NCBI RefSeq assembly: GCF_000419605.1
Contig: NZ_ATTI01000001.1
Coordinates: forward strand, 719,501 to 783,500
Reading direction: 5' to 3'
Length of the DNA stretch: 64,000 nucleotides
Origin: Sphingomonas phyllosphaerae 5.2
GTDB lineage: Bacteria; Pseudomonadota; Alphaproteobacteria; Sphingomonadales; Sphingomonadaceae
The position numbers were made by a program, and so were the translations under genes. Positions 18,124 through 26,492 of the stretch are shown here, piece after piece; within the stretch, counting starts at the first letter, position 1; each line of letters starts with the position of its first letter. Below the pieces are notes generated by a model, which did no database searches, was not told the origin of the DNA, and was given only the letters and a program-made list of their open reading frames with translations.

Positions 18124-19070
18124 TGCCGCAGCACAATCGCTCGCAACCCGACGATGCGCCGATCATCAAGGTCAGCGGGCTGCGCAATGTCTTCGGCGAT
18201 CAGGTGATTCACGACAATCTCGATCTCGAGGTGCGGCGCGGCGAGATCCTCGGCGTGGTCGGCGGGTCGGGTACGGGCAAATCGGTATTGATGCGCTCGA
18301 TCATCGGGCTGCAATCGCCGAGCCGCGGCGAGGTCGACGTGTTCGGCGAGCCGACGCTCGGGCGCACCGAGCTGGAGACCGTGGAGATCCGCAAGCGCTG
18401 GGGCGTGCTGTTCCAGGGTGGTGCGCTGTTCTCGACGCTGACCGTCGCCGAGAACGTGCAGGTGCCGCTGCGTGAATTCTACCCCGAACTCGACCTTGCG
18501 CTGCTCGACGAGATCGCGTCGTACAAGGTGGTGATGACGGGCTTGCCCGGCGATGCCGGGCCGAAGTTTCCCGCCGAACTGTCGGGCGGCATGAAGAAGC
18601 GCGCCGGGCTGGCGCGCGCGCTGGCGCTCGACCCGGAATTGCTGTTCCTCGACGAGCCGACGGCGGGGCTTGACCCGATCGGTGCGGCGGCGTTCGACGA
18701 TCTGACCAAGGCGTTGCAGAAGACGCTGGGGCTCACCGTTTTCCTGATCACCCACGATCTCGATACGCTCTACGCGATCTGCGACCGGGTGGCGGTGCTG
18801 GCCGACAAGCGCGTGATCGCGGTCGGCACGATCGACGAACTGCTCGCGCTGGACCATCCGTGGATTCAGGAATATTTCAACGGCCCGCGCGGGCGTGCGG
18901 CCGTTGCGTCGCAGGAGCGTGAGGCCGATCGCGTCGCCGCGCATCCTACCGAGGTGATGCGGACGCAGACCGGGCAGCGCTCGCAGGGCGGAACCGCCGA
19001 CGATTATGCCCGCCGCGCCGATACGGTGGACCTGACCAAGCCGGGCGTCGACCCCGGCGAGAAGGGCTGA
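18123..19070 (+). CDS. mlaF: MlaF-family ABC transporter ATPase
   Basis: A 315-aa ATPase powering the MCE lipid transporter. The Walker A is GGSGTGKSVL, the signature is LSGGMKKRAGLARAL, Walker B is LLFLDEPTAGLDP and the switch His lies in FLITHDLD. The C-terminal 60 residues after PWIQEYFNGPRGRAA are a polar extension longer than usual. The start ATG at 18123 overlaps the permease stop by one base; the longer frame upstream is only readthrough of the permease region. Confidence 0.95.
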   Translation: MPQHNRSQPDDAPIIKVSGLRNVFGDQVIHDNLDLEVRRGEILGVVGGSGTGKSVLMRSIIGLQSPSRGEVDVFGEPTLGRTELETVEIRKRWGVLFQGGALFSTLTVAENVQVPLREFYPELDLALLDEIASYKVVMTGLPGDAGPKFPAELSGGMKKRAGLARALALDPELLFLDEPTAGLDPIGAAAFDDLTKALQKTLGLTVFLITHDLDTLYAICDRVAVLADKRVIAVGTIDELLALDHPWIQEYFNGPRGRAAVASQEREADRVAAHPTEVMRTQTGQRSQGGTADDYARRADTVDLTKPGVDPGEKG

Positions 19071-19074
19071 GAAG

Positions 19075-20040
19075 ATGGAAACGCGTTCGAACCATGTCCT
19101 CGTCGGCGCCGTGGTGCTGATCCTGCTGGCGCTGGTCGCGATCTTCACGGTGTGGATCGCGCGGATCGGCGGCGCGGAAGAGCGCGACTACGACATCTTC
19201 TTCCGCCAGGCGGTGGACGGGTTGGCGAAGGGATCGTCGGTCACGTTCTCCGGCGTGCCGTCCGGGCAGGTGAAGAGCATCTCGCTGTGGAAGCCGGACC
19301 CGCAATATGTGCGTGTGCGGATCAGCGTGAACGATGATACCCCGATCCTGCGTGGCACCACCGCGACGATCCAGGGCAGCTTCACGGGCACCAGCACCGT
19401 CAGCCTCGATGGCGCGACAAAGGGGGCGCAGCCGATCACCTGCCCGGAGGGGGACGCGGCCAAGAGCGTCTGTCCGCTGGGCGTGCCGGTGATCCCGACC
19501 AAGACGGGCGGCATCGGCGCGATCCTGAATTCCGCGCCGCAGTTGCTGGAGCGACTGTCGACGCTGACCGAGCGGCTGACCGGGATGCTCAGCGACCGCA
19601 ACCAGGCGTCGATCGCGGGGATCCTCGACAACACCAACCGGCTTACCGACGCCTTGGCGGATCGTGGGCCGGAGATCGCCGCGACGCTGGCGCAGACGCG
19701 GATCGCGATCCAGCAGGCGGGCAATGCCGCCGAGCAGATCGGTTCGCTGGCGCATACGACGAACGGGATGCTCGCCAACGACGTGCAGCCGGCGATGGCC
19801 AATCTGAACAAGGCGATCAGCTCGGCGCAGCAGAGCGCGGACACCCTGAACGCCGCGATCGGCGATGCGCGGCCGGGGCTGACCACTTTCAGCAAGCAGA
19901 CGATCCCGCAAGTGAACCAGCTGGTGCGTGATTTGCGCGTGACCGCCTCGTCGCTGAAGTCGATTTCGGAGCGGGTGGAGCAGGGCGGCGCCAGCTCGCT
20001 GGTGGGGCAACCCGCGCTGCCGGACTATAAGGGGAAATGA
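19075..20040 (+). CDS. mlaD: MlaD/MCE-domain substrate-binding protein
   Basis: A 321-aa periplasmic MCE protein anchored by one N-terminal helix (VLVGAVVLILLALVAIFTVWIA). The MCE domain spans about residues 40-115 (VDGLAKGSSVTFSGVPSGQVKSI and VRISVNDDTPILRGTTATIQ). After it lies a long helical tail (about 160-300) rich in Thr, Asn and Gln repeats, suited to forming a tunnel or bridge across the periplasm. It begins 5 bp after mlaF and overlaps the next gene by 4 bp (ATGA). Confidence 0.93.
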   Translation: METRSNHVLVGAVVLILLALVAIFTVWIARIGGAEERDYDIFFRQAVDGLAKGSSVTFSGVPSGQVKSISLWKPDPQYVRVRISVNDDTPILRGTTATIQGSFTGTSTVSLDGATKGAQPITCPEGDAAKSVCPLGVPVIPTKTGGIGAILNSAPQLLERLSTLTERLTGMLSDRNQASIAGILDNTNRLTDALADRGPEIAATLAQTRIAIQQAGNAAEQIGSLAHTTNGMLANDVQPAMANLNKAISSAQQSADTLNAAIGDARPGLTTFSKQTIPQVNQLVRDLRVTASSLKSISERVEQGGASSLVGQPALPDYKGK

Positions 20041-20642
20041 TCGTGCGTCCTTTCGCGAACAAGCTCCTGATCGCCGCCGCGTTGGTGCCGCTCGCCGGAT
20101 GCATCCGCTTCGGCGCGTCGCCACCGCCGTCGCTGCTGACGATCGCGCCGCAGGTGCAGCCGACGGTCGGTGCGGCGCAGAACTCCGCTGGTGCGCGCTC
20201 GATCGTGGTCGAGATCCCGGCGGTGCCGCAGTCGATCGCGGGCACGCGCGTGCCGGTGCAGGCGACCGATACGTCGATCGCCTACGTCAAGGACGCGCAA
20301 TGGGCCGAGCCGCCGGCACGGTTGTTCGCGCGGTTGCTGTCGGACACACTTACCGCCCGTGCCAGGATGCTGGTGCTGTCGCCTGTACAATCATTCGACG
20401 ATCCCAGTGCAACCATCGGCGGCGAGTTGCGCGCCTTCGGCGTCGATGCCGGTCAGCGACAGGCAGTGGTGATCTACGATGCCTCCTTCACTCCGGCCGG
20501 CAGGACCGCCGTCCAGAAACAGCGGTTCGAGGCCCGTATCCCGGTGACCGCCATAGACGCCGCGCAATCCGGCGTCGGGCTGAGCCAGGCCGCCAACCAG
20601 GTCGCGCAGCAGGTTTCGGACTGGGTCGCCGCACAACGCTGA
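20037..20642 (+). CDS. ABC-type transport auxiliary lipoprotein
   Basis: A 201-aa lipoprotein with signal peptide and lipobox PLAGC (Cys near residue 22). The mature part fits the ABC_trans_aux/PqiC-like family: VVEIPAVPQSIAGTRVPVQ, IAYVKDAQWAEPPARLFARLL and a final AANQVAQQVSDWV helix. It likely sits at the outer membrane as the receiving partner of the MCE protein. It closes the four-gene operon; there is no MlaC or MlaA gene here. Confidence 0.88.
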   Translation: MIVRPFANKLLIAAALVPLAGCIRFGASPPPSLLTIAPQVQPTVGAAQNSAGARSIVVEIPAVPQSIAGTRVPVQATDTSIAYVKDAQWAEPPARLFARLLSDTLTARARMLVLSPVQSFDDPSATIGGELRAFGVDAGQRQAVVIYDASFTPAGRTAVQKQRFEARIPVTAIDAAQSGVGLSQAANQVAQQVSDWVAAQR

Positions 20643-21491
20643 TCACGGCGTGCGACGCACTTCCAGGGGTATTTCGCAAACATCCGCGCCACCCGAGCCG
20701 ATCGTCGGCGCGGGCGGGTTCTCGCGGTGGTGGATCAGCGCGGCGAAGCGCACATTGTCGGCCGCGCGATACTGGAAGCGCGGCCGCATATCAGCGGGCA
20801 GGTCGCTGGCCAGGGTAACCGCCAGGATGGGCGTGCGTGCGCCGGGATCGGCGATCACGCCCATCGGCGCCGGTCCCCGTGGCAGTGCAGACAGATACTG
20901 CATCCCTTCGATGACGCGCCCAACGACCGCATAATTGCGATCGAGCCGCCGCGCCGACTGCCCGATCGGCGTGAACAGCTCCGCGCCGGAACCCGACGTC
21001 GGCGGCTCGTCGCGCGCGACTCCGACCGTGCCGTAGCAATGCGTTAGCCACGCATGGCCCTGCCGGTCGCTCGCCACCGGCCAGCCGTCGGCGGTGATCC
21101 CGGAGGCCGCGGAATGGGTGTCCGCACGCATCAGGCGCTGTGCGGGCGCGAAACGGGCGATCTCGAACTCGGGCGCGACGCTGGCTGCGACGCCGGACGG
21201 CAGCGCCCGCTTCTCGGTTGCGTCGCCCCATTGCGCGACCCAATTTTCCTGCACGCGGTAGACGGTCTCGCCATTCCACCACCCCGCCGCGATCAACCGC
21301 CGGATGTTGGCGACATGCGCGGGCGCCAGCGCGGCGGCCAAGCGGACCACCACGGTCCGATCGCCCGGCAGCCGCATGATCATGACCTCGTCATCGGGTA
21401 TCGCGCGCCAATCCTGCGCGGCCGCGTCGTGCGGTGCGGGGAGGGCAACGGGCGCCTGAAGCGCGAGGAATAGCGAAACAATGAGCGTCAT
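20643..21491 (-). CDS. Cyclophilin-type peptidyl-prolyl isomerase, periplasmic
   Basis: A 282-aa exported protein (signal MTLIVSLFLALQAPVALPAP) with a divergent cyclophilin domain. Visible segments are RTVVVRLAAALAPAHVANIRRLIAAGWWNGETVYRV, AWLTHCYGTVGVARD, ELFTPIGQSARRLDRNYAVVGRVIEGM and a final DVCEIPLEV. The canonical FHR active-site motif is altered (VYRV), so isomerase activity may be reduced. The stop abuts the lipoprotein stop on the other strand. Confidence 0.82.
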   Translation of the reverse strand: MTLIVSLFLALQAPVALPAPHDAAAQDWRAIPDDEVMIMRLPGDRTVVVRLAAALAPAHVANIRRLIAAGWWNGETVYRVQENWVAQWGDATEKRALPSGVAASVAPEFEIARFAPAQRLMRADTHSAASGITADGWPVASDRQGHAWLTHCYGTVGVARDEPPTSGSGAELFTPIGQSARRLDRNYAVVGRVIEGMQYLSALPRGPAPMGVIADPGARTPILAVTLASDLPADMRPRFQYRAADNVRFAALIHHRENPPAPTIGSGGADVCEIPLEVRRTP

Positions 21492-21583
21492 GGGCACACG
21501 CTGGCCGATCATCGGCATAGACGCAATCGAGCCGCTTGCGTCCGGCCGCGCCAGCCACTAGGGCGAGCGCTTCCATGCTATGC

Positions 21584-21674
21584 GGAGCGGTGGCCGAGTG
21601 GTCGAAGGCGCTCGCCTGGAAAGTGAGTATACGCCAAAAGCGTATCGAGGGTTCGAATCCCTCCCGCTCCGCCA
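21584..21674 (+). tRNA. tRNA-Ser (anticodon GGA)
   Basis: The acceptor stem GGAGCGG pairs with CCGCTCC and is followed by encoded GCCA. The anticodon arm CTCGC-CTGGAAA-GTGAG gives anticodon GGA. A long variable arm (TACGC/GCGTA) is as expected of class II tRNA-Ser, and the T-arm GGGTTCGAATCCC is intact. It marks the left edge of the accessory island. Confidence 0.97.
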
Positions 21675-22080
21675 CCCAGTCCTAAATATCTGAATTTGTG
21701 TCTGCAAACGCGTGAGAGCGGCGCGTTTCTGCGCCGCACGGCGTGCGCAAGCGTATCGAGGAGAGTTTGGCTCTTCCAGATATCAGGCGATTTGCCCGCG
21801 CATTCTCTGCGGAGGAGCGGGGCAGTACGGAAGCGCTCCGAGCGCCCAAGAGGACAAGGGTGCCGCCGCCGTCGTTCGGTGCGCCTTATCAACGACATTC
21901 AGCCTTACGCACTGCAAGATGCCGGACAAACACGCCACCTTACGAACAAATATTCGTTACCTGAGGTGCAAAATTGGCGGAAATTCAGGGTTTTGGTAGT
22001 GGCAGCGCCAACTCGCCGAAATCCTTGGCAGGTCGATCTGCAGGCAAACTTAGCGCGATTGCAGGATCGTGGTACGCGAA
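21675..22080. other. Gene-poor stretch after tRNA-Ser
   Basis: No convincing gene is seen. Open frames here overlap each other, lack ribosome sites and have compositions unlike the neighbours. A 13-bp piece matching the tRNA variable/T-arm junction (AAGCGTATCGAGG) recurs near 21750, possibly a scrap of an attachment event. Confidence 0.5.
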
Positions 22081-22112
22081 AAACGGCGGTTGCAGGCCTG
22101 CAACCGCCGTTT
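22081..22112 (-). terminator. 32-bp perfect palindrome, likely terminator
   Basis: AAACGGCGGTTGCAGG is followed directly by its exact reverse complement. On the minus strand it ends in TTTTT and lies 72 bp past the last gene of the minus-strand methylase operon, fitting a rho-independent terminator without a loop spacer. It could alternatively be a protein-binding site. Confidence 0.65.
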
Positions 22113-22183
22113 GCCCAGTTTGACTTTTTGAGAGCCTGAATGGCGCTTTTCGTATAGCCGAGCGACCGCCCGCCAACTCGATT

Positions 22184-22651
22184 TCAGGCGCCTGCTTTGC
22201 CGCCGGCAGACCGCCTCAGCATCGCGAGATACATGTCGAGGGCACGGTCGATCTCGTCATTGGTCCCGTGAGCCATGGCAAGGTCAAGGGTCGCTTTCAC
22301 GAGACGTAGCTGTTGATCGAGCATCGGAGCAGGCGCTTGAGGTGGCGTGAGCAGGGCGGGGATCTCATTGATCCTGGCGGCATAGATCACCAGCCGGATA
22401 AACGGCACCACTGACCGGCGCCGGCTGGTCTGACCAGTGGCAAGTCGCAGCACCATCATTTCGAACAGCGACACGGTTCGCCGACGCTGATAACCGGGCT
22501 CCCTGATCTTCACCGGCAGATTGGCAATTTCCATGATGGAAGAAGCAAACTGCGCGGACATGCTTGCCCGCCGGAGAGACGGCTGTCGACGGTGTCCACG
22601 ATCCGGTGAGAAGCCGGGCGCAAGGCGCCCGGCTGCGTCGCAACCGCTCAT
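22184..22651 (-). CDS. Hypothetical protein of the methylase/DUF5681 cassette
   Basis: A 155-aa protein with no recognised domain. The N-terminal 30 residues are basic and low in structure. The rest looks helical (FEMMVLRLATGQTSRRRSVVPFIRLVIYAARI and LDQQLRLVKATLDLAMAH, then EIDRALDMYLAMLRR). It starts by ATGA overlap with the DUF5681 gene, so it is translationally coupled and is the last member of the operon. Confidence 0.7.
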   Translation of the reverse strand: MSGCDAAGRLAPGFSPDRGHRRQPSLRRASMSAQFASSIMEIANLPVKIREPGYQRRRTVSLFEMMVLRLATGQTSRRRSVVPFIRLVIYAARINEIPALLTPPQAPAPMLDQQLRLVKATLDLAMAHGTNDEIDRALDMYLAMLRRSAGGKAGA

Positions 22652-22983
22652 CGCGGTCCCCCGCCGCGAGCCTTCTGTTCTTCCTTCTCGCGCCGCCGTT
22701 CGAGGTCCATGGCGGCTGCCTTGATGAGCTCGATAAACGTGCGCGGCGCAGTGCCGACCTTGCTTCCGGATCCGAGCACAAGCGCGTTCCGCTCAACCAT
22801 GTTGACGGTTTCAATACCTCGTTCGGTCCTGAGTTGCGTCTTCCGGTTGGCGATGTTCATGAGCGTGCGACTGATATCCGCAGTAGTCATGATCGGCGCT
22901 TTTCGGGCCCTTGCACCGGCAGGGTTACCCGATTGGCCCCGCGCGAACTGGCCGCTGCTCGTGCGCTTCACCTTGTCGCTCAT
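22648..22983 (-). CDS. DUF5681 domain protein
   Basis: A 111-aa basic protein. The N-terminus carries the DUF5681 signature FARGQSGNPAGAR, a motif often found in small proteins of mobile islands and prophages. The remainder is charged and helical, ending in an Arg/Lys/Glu-rich tail (DLERRREKEEQKARGGG). It overlaps both neighbours by 4 bp (ATGA on each side), so it is coupled to the methylase upstream and the unknown gene downstream. Function unknown; nucleic-acid contact is plausible from charge. Confidence 0.8.
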   Translation of the reverse strand: MSDKVKRTSSGQFARGQSGNPAGARARKAPIMTTADISRTLMNIANRKTQLRTERGIETVNMVERNALVLGSGSKVGTAPRTFIELIKAAAMDLERRREKEEQKARGGGPR

Positions 22984-24341
22984 GCCAAAGCCTCTTCAGC
23001 GATCCGGTCCATCTCGGCGTTGCGCCGCGCATGGGCGATCTCAAAGGTCTCGCCGGTCGCGGCGAGCATGGCATCAGCCCCGGCGAGATCCTGCCAGCGC
23101 CGGATGGTGACGGCACAGAATTTCGGCTCATACTCGATGAGCCGAGCATGGCGGCCGGCCTTGTGGGCGGCCAGCAGCGTGGAGCCGGAGCCCCCAAACG
23201 GGTCGAGCACGATCTCGCCACGCTTCGAGGTATCCTTGATCGCATCGATGATCATCGTGACCGGCTTGACGGTCGGGTGCATGGCAAGCTCGGCGTCCTT
23301 CCCGGTCTTCGTGGCACCGCGGTAATTCCAGACATTGGTGCGGTAGCGGCCATTCTTGCCGAGCTGCACGGTATTGAGATGCGGCTCAGTGCCGACCTTC
23401 CAGACGAACACCAGCTCATGCTGTGAGCGGTAGAAGCTGCCCATCCCGCCATTGTCCTTGGCCCAGACGCACAGGTTCTGGAGGCCGGAATACACCTGCC
23501 GCCCGGCCATCAGCATCTCGTCCATGTGCCGCCAGTCCATGCACTGGTAGTGGATGGCACCATCCTGGCTGACTGCCGCGGCGTTCGCGAAGACGGTCTG
23601 CAGGAAGCCGGTAAATTCACTGCTGCTCATCTCGCCACTGGCAAACGCGAACTCCTCATGCTTCGTCTGCCCGAGGCCACCGACATGCCCGTCGACCTTC
23701 ACATTGAACGGCGGGTCGGAGAACACCATTCGTGCCTTCGTACCGTCCATCAAAAGCTCGAAGCTCGCCGGATCGCGGGAGTCGCCGGAGAGCAGTCGAT
23801 GCGGTCCGAGCAACCACAGGTCGCCCCGCTCGACGCCGGTCACTTCCCTGCGCGCAAGCTCGGGCACCGCGTCCAGCTTTGGCTGCGAGGGTACAAAGTC
23901 GACCGCCAGGTCAATCTCGGTAGTGGAGAAGCCGGTGACTTCCAGCTCGAACGGCAGATCTAGCAGCTGCAGATCCTCGAACTCCATCTTCAGGATCTCG
24001 GGATCCCAGTCGGCATTGGTGGCGATCTTGTTGTCGGCGAGCCGATAGGCGCGCAGTTCGGCAGGCGTCATCCATGCGACGGGCAGCGTCGGCACCTCGT
24101 CGATCTTCAGCAGCCGCGCAGCCTCATAGCGGGCGTGCCCGGCCACAATCTCGCTTCCGGCATCGATGATGATCGGATTGGTGAACCCGAACTGACGGAT
24201 CGAGGAGGCGACCTGCTCGATCTGCTGCTCGCTGTGGCGGCGGGCGTTCCGCTTCGCCGGCTTGAGCGTCCCAATCGGACGCAGCTCGACCTTGAGCGGG
24301 TCGATGATGTGATGCATCAGCTTGTTGGTGTCATTCTTCAT
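22980..24341 (-). CDS. ParB-like domain fused to beta-class DNA methyltransferase
   Basis: A 453-aa DNA modification enzyme. Residues about 15-110 form a ParB/sulfiredoxin-like nuclease-fold domain (SIRQFGFTNPIIIDAGSEIVAGHARYEAARLL). Then comes an adenine/cytosine-N methylase with motif IV DPPF at 209-212 before motif I DPFGGSGSTLL at 380-390, the beta-class order. The MHPTVKPV segment is typical of N4/N6 methylases in phages and islands. A GGAG site precedes the ATG. No recognised restriction enzyme is adjacent, but a PD-(D/E)XK-like candidate lies upstream at 25551. Confidence 0.92.
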   Translation of the reverse strand: MKNDTNKLMHHIIDPLKVELRPIGTLKPAKRNARRHSEQQIEQVASSIRQFGFTNPIIIDAGSEIVAGHARYEAARLLKIDEVPTLPVAWMTPAELRAYRLADNKIATNADWDPEILKMEFEDLQLLDLPFELEVTGFSTTEIDLAVDFVPSQPKLDAVPELARREVTGVERGDLWLLGPHRLLSGDSRDPASFELLMDGTKARMVFSDPPFNVKVDGHVGGLGQTKHEEFAFASGEMSSSEFTGFLQTVFANAAAVSQDGAIHYQCMDWRHMDEMLMAGRQVYSGLQNLCVWAKDNGGMGSFYRSQHELVFVWKVGTEPHLNTVQLGKNGRYRTNVWNYRGATKTGKDAELAMHPTVKPVTMIIDAIKDTSKRGEIVLDPFGGSGSTLLAAHKAGRHARLIEYEPKFCAVTIRRWQDLAGADAMLAATGETFEIAHARRNAEMDRIAEEALA

Positions 24342-24359
24342 ACTACATCTCCATGTGGA

Positions 24360-24812
24360 CTAACCAAGAAGTTCAGCTGACGAACTTCTTGGCTTTGACC
24401 CGAGGAGGACATCGAGGAGCGAGGCATGTTCAGGCATACGTTCGGCAGCCAGGCGGCGCAGCTCGGCGACCGCTTCATCGTGCGGGATCAGCAGCAAGCC
24501 CTGCGGCGTCTGGCGGCAAAAAATGCGGCCGCCATCGGTGACGTTGAAGGAGCGGAGTATCTCGTCGGGCAGGGTGACGGCGCCTCGTGCATCCACCTCA
24601 AGCATGAGCAACGGTGCGCCGGCATCAGCCTCCTTCGGCTCGGGGCGGGTGATGCGGCCAGCGCGCAGCAGCACATTGTAGGTGTGCTGGTAGCGGATCT
24701 GGAGGAAGTTCGAGATGTCGGTGGTGCTGACCCCGGCCTCGTTGAGTGCGCGGACCTTTGCTGCCTTGCTGTTATGTGGAGCGGCGATGCGCTCGAGTTC
24801 GTCCCGGTCCAT
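24360..24812 (-). CDS. AbrB/MazE/SpoVT-like DNA-binding regulator
   Basis: A 150-aa protein in two parts. An N-terminal HTH-like segment (residues about 15-50, KAAKVRALNEAGVSTTDISNFLQ) resembles a recombinase- or transposon-type HTH. A C-terminal AbrB-like swapped-hairpin region (LMLEVDARGAVTLPDEILRSFNV, then GRIFCRQTPQGLLLI) follows. It ends 18 bp before the methylase start and is probably the operon's own regulator or an antitoxin-like protein; no toxin gene is recognised beside it. A GGGGA ribosome site precedes the ATG. Confidence 0.78.
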   Translation of the reverse strand: MDRDELERIAAPHNSKAAKVRALNEAGVSTTDISNFLQIRYQHTYNVLLRAGRITRPEPKEADAGAPLLMLEVDARGAVTLPDEILRSFNVTDGGRIFCRQTPQGLLLIPHDEAVAELRRLAAERMPEHASLLDVLLGSKPRSSSAELLG

Positions 24813-24916
24813 GCTGATCCCCGCTGGTTGCGGAGACGCCAGTAGCCGGAGTGAGATCGTGAGTAAAGTAGGCCGTGTAGAAATAGCTACTGGCTTTAGG
24901 CCGCGTCATGGTGGCG

Positions 24917-25558
24917 TCACGGCTCAAGGTTGATCCCGCACGCTGTCAGCCCCGCGCGCAGGCTGTCGTCAAGCGGGATCGGGGCAAGCCCGTCCTTCGT
25001 GATCATGCCGACGTTCTTCTCACCGCCGTCCGGGATGCCGAAGCCCTGTGCAGCCTCGGCCTGCCGGAACAGCAGCGTGCGACCGGCGAGCAGCTCGCGC
25101 AGCATCTGGCGCGCGGTGTCGCCGGCAGCGGCGGTGCTGGTGCTGGTTGCCGCTACGATGATGCGCTGCTGCTGCTCGACCAGCGTCTGCATCGCGGCGC
25201 TGGCACCTGCCGGCATGGCGAGCGGCGTTACGGGACCGTCGCCGGGCGTGATGGTGCGGAACGGCTGGGTGTCGACCCGCCAGATGATCGTACCGGTGGG
25301 CAGGCGCCATTTCCCGCCGCTGCTGACCCCGACGAGCAGGCCATGCGTGCTGCTGTTCTCGACGAACGGGTAGAGGGTACCCGAGCGCGTGAAGCTCATG
25401 CCAGCAGCGCGGTCGGAAGGAGCAACGATGCAGCTCGTGGCACCGGTGATCGGATCGCTGCTGCGGCTGACCTCCCAGATCACGAGCGGCTTCTTCTTCG
25501 CGTGTGCCGCGGTCAGCGGCGTGATCATCGCCACCGCCATCATGAGGGCCTTACGCAT
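24917..25558 (-). CDS. Secreted hypothetical protein
   Basis: A 213-aa protein with signal peptide MRKALMMAVAMITPLTAAHA. The mature part begins KKKPLVIWEVSRSSDPITGATSC and has a beta-rich N-half followed by a helical Ala/Thr/Gln-rich segment (MQTLVEQQQRIIVAATSTST) and a short C-terminal domain. The first half resembles periplasmic domains that sense or bind, but no family is assigned. The start overlaps the upstream gene's stop by 8 bp. Confidence 0.72.
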   Translation of the reverse strand: MRKALMMAVAMITPLTAAHAKKKPLVIWEVSRSSDPITGATSCIVAPSDRAAGMSFTRSGTLYPFVENSSTHGLLVGVSSGGKWRLPTGTIIWRVDTQPFRTITPGDGPVTPLAMPAGASAAMQTLVEQQQRIIVAATSTSTAAAGDTARQMLRELLAGRTLLFRQAEAAQGFGIPDGGEKNVGMITKDGLAPIPLDDSLRAGLTACGINLEP

Positions 25559-26492
25559 CGGCGGTCTCGAGCTCGATGAGCGCCTGGCGCAGCTGCTGTG
25601 CCAGCGCATCGAGCCGTTCGTACGATGTCGCAACGTCGCTAGCGCCGAAGCGGTCCGCGCGCAGCTCGAGGAAGAGCGTGGTCCATAGCGTGATCCCATC
25701 GCCCGACCAGCGGCCGGTGCTGTTCCATTCCGCACGCTGCCGCTCGAGGAAGGCGGCGGGCTGCTCGTCACTGATCAGCTCGAGCAGCGGGTAGCCGTTG
25801 ATGAGCGCGGCAAGCTCTGCACCACCGTTTTCCCATGATACGTCGGCCGGGATCGCGCCGAAGCGCCCGGCGGTGACGGATTGAAGCCATGCCTGCGCAG
25901 GAGCGTCAGCGTGAAGCCGCGAGCAGAGGAAGGCGACCGGATCGGTAGATTGCAAACCGAACATGTGGTCGGCGAGGTGGGCGATGTCGTCGAGACGTTT
26001 GAAGCGGCTAAGCGACAGCACGCGATGCTTCTGGCGCTCGGCCTTCACACCATGGCTGTTGGCCCGGCTGTGCTTCGCGACCTTCGTGCCGACATCGGGC
26101 AGCGGCTTGCCCGGCGCGGCGCCGAACCAGCGGATATCGCAGAACCTGCGTTCATCAGGGTCAAAGGTCAACCATACCACACAGCCGGATGGTTTGGCGG
26201 CAAGGCCGGTGTTGACCGAGATCACCCGGCCTTTCCTTCCGAGCGTCTTTGCCTTGAGCTGGATGTGGCGTGCGACGCCGCCAGCTTCCAGGAGTACGTC
26301 AAAGCCCTCCTTGTCGACCCTGCTATGCAGTTCGTCATATTCGATGCCGCGCGCTGTCAATTCGAGACCGAGCTGCGCAAGCAGCAGGTGCATGAGGATG
26401 TTTTCGTGCATCGAGGAGTGATGCGTCAGCTGGCGGATGCGCGCGGCTGTCGCCGTCGCGGGCGCATCGGAAATCGTGTTCAGACCGGTCAT
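25551..26492 (-). CDS. Hypothetical protein with PD-(D/E)XK-like N-terminal region
   Basis: A 313-aa cytoplasmic protein, not assigned to a named family. Residues 28-110 follow a nuclease-like pattern: a helix with Glu30 (HENILMHLLLAQLGLEL), a strand GFDVLLEA with Asp65, a strand HIQLKAK with Gln78-x-Lys80, and then VWLTF. This arrangement is typical of DUF4365/PD-(D/E)XK folds. The C-terminal half is helical. GGGAGA precedes the ATG. Overlap with the next gene and shared strand with a DNA methylase suggest a modification-linked role, which is inference. Confidence 0.65.
   Translation of the reverse strand: MTGLNTISDAPATATAARIRQLTHHSSMHENILMHLLLAQLGLELTARGIEYDELHSRVDKEGFDVLLEAGGVARHIQLKAKTLGRKGRVISVNTGLAAKPSGCVVWLTFDPDERRFCDIRWFGAAPGKPLPDVGTKVAKHSRANSHGVKAERQKHRVLSLSRFKRLDDIAHLADHMFGLQSTDPVAFLCSRLHADAPAQAWLQSVTAGRFGAIPADVSWENGGAELAALINGYPLLELISDEQPAAFLERQRAEWNSTGRWSGDGITLWTTLFLELRADRFGASDVATSYERLDALAQQLRQALIELETADA

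Noticed and set aside
21391..21898. Frames crossing the tRNA-Ser on the minus strand (for example one starting MAEREGFEPS)
   Set aside because: These are the familiar false proteins read from the reverse strand of tRNA-Ser genes.
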